In this document: positions 63,978 through 64,000 of the stretch, one piece after another
Position numbering within the stretch: the first letter of the stretch is position 1
Layout: every line of letters starts with the position of its first letter
Source of the DNA: Paenibacillus sp. LS1
GTDB lineage: Bacteria > Bacillota > Bacilli > Paenibacillales > Paenibacillaceae
Reading direction: 5' to 3'
DNA: 64,000 nt
Assembly: GCF_026013365.1 (NCBI RefSeq)
Contig: NZ_JAPDOE010000010.1
Span: 124,001-188,000 of the forward strand
The notes under the pieces: generated by a model
Told to the model about the DNA's origin: nothing
Database searches by the model: none
The model's input: only the letters and a program-made list of their open reading frames with translations
Program-made: the position numbers and the translations under genes

Positions 63978-64000
63978 ATATCCGAATTCTTATGAATATT

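Overview
The window looks like a chromosomal segment of a Paenibacillus-type spore-forming Firmicute. It carries the sporulation genes gerE and gerM, both Lon proteases (lonB and lonA), strong AGGAGG ribosome sites, frequent hairpin-plus-T-run terminators, and a large sugar-uptake and glycoside-hydrolase locus. No rRNA, phage, transposase or CRISPR array is visible.

The backbone recalls the Bacillus subtilis order gerE - gerM - rph - ysnA(rdgB) - ysoA - tig - clpX - lonB - lonA - ysxC(engB), with accessory blocks inserted between the conserved genes. From left to right: the end of a sporulation-lipoprotein-like gene, gerE, a DUF4303-like gene and a small unknown gene on the minus strand (1-2.0 kb); a GlcNAc catabolic operon of a MurR/RpiR regulator, nagB and nagA (2.1-5.0 kb); a minus-strand oleate hydratase with a TetR regulator (6.0-8.4 kb); a gene-free stretch of about 1 kb made of degenerate repeats (8.4-9.4 kb); an M20 dipeptidase (9.4-10.7 kb).

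From 10.9 to 25.4 kb lies a carbohydrate-utilisation locus. A membrane-bound AraC-type sensor comes first, then an Lpl/Yte-type ABC importer (two permeases and a binding lipoprotein, no ATPase), then a GH106-like hydrolase, a GH43 enzyme, a polysaccharide deacetylase and a GH105 unsaturated-uronyl hydrolase. The set suggests breakdown of a pectic, rhamnogalacturonan-like polysaccharide. A DUF72 gene, a methyltransferase and an MBL-fold hydrolase follow. Next is a three-gene redox cluster: a small secreted low-complexity protein, ApbE flavin transferase and a ferric-reductase-like membrane protein (28.6-30.8 kb). Then come a PgpA-like gene and gerM-rph-rdgB.

From 34.8 to 40.0 kb is a tight five-gene operon that I recognise as the STM4015-4014-4013-4012-4011 cassette: leucine-rich-repeat protein, ATP-grasp protein, alkaline-phosphatase-fold hydrolase and two radical SAM enzymes. 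I know of no assigned function for it, and it is the best candidate here for an undescribed pathway. After it come a chemoreceptor, an asparagine synthetase and small unknown genes.

A 6.9 kb block containing a methyltransferase, a large secreted subtilase and a CynX-type transporter is flanked by two identical-looking tRNA-Arg(TCT) genes in inverted orientation. The window ends with the proteostasis cluster ysoA-like, tig, clpP, clpX, ispG, lonB, lonA, engB.

Several gene-free stretches hold structured elements that look like interspersed repeats: 5708-5852, 8627-9332 and 32827-33031.
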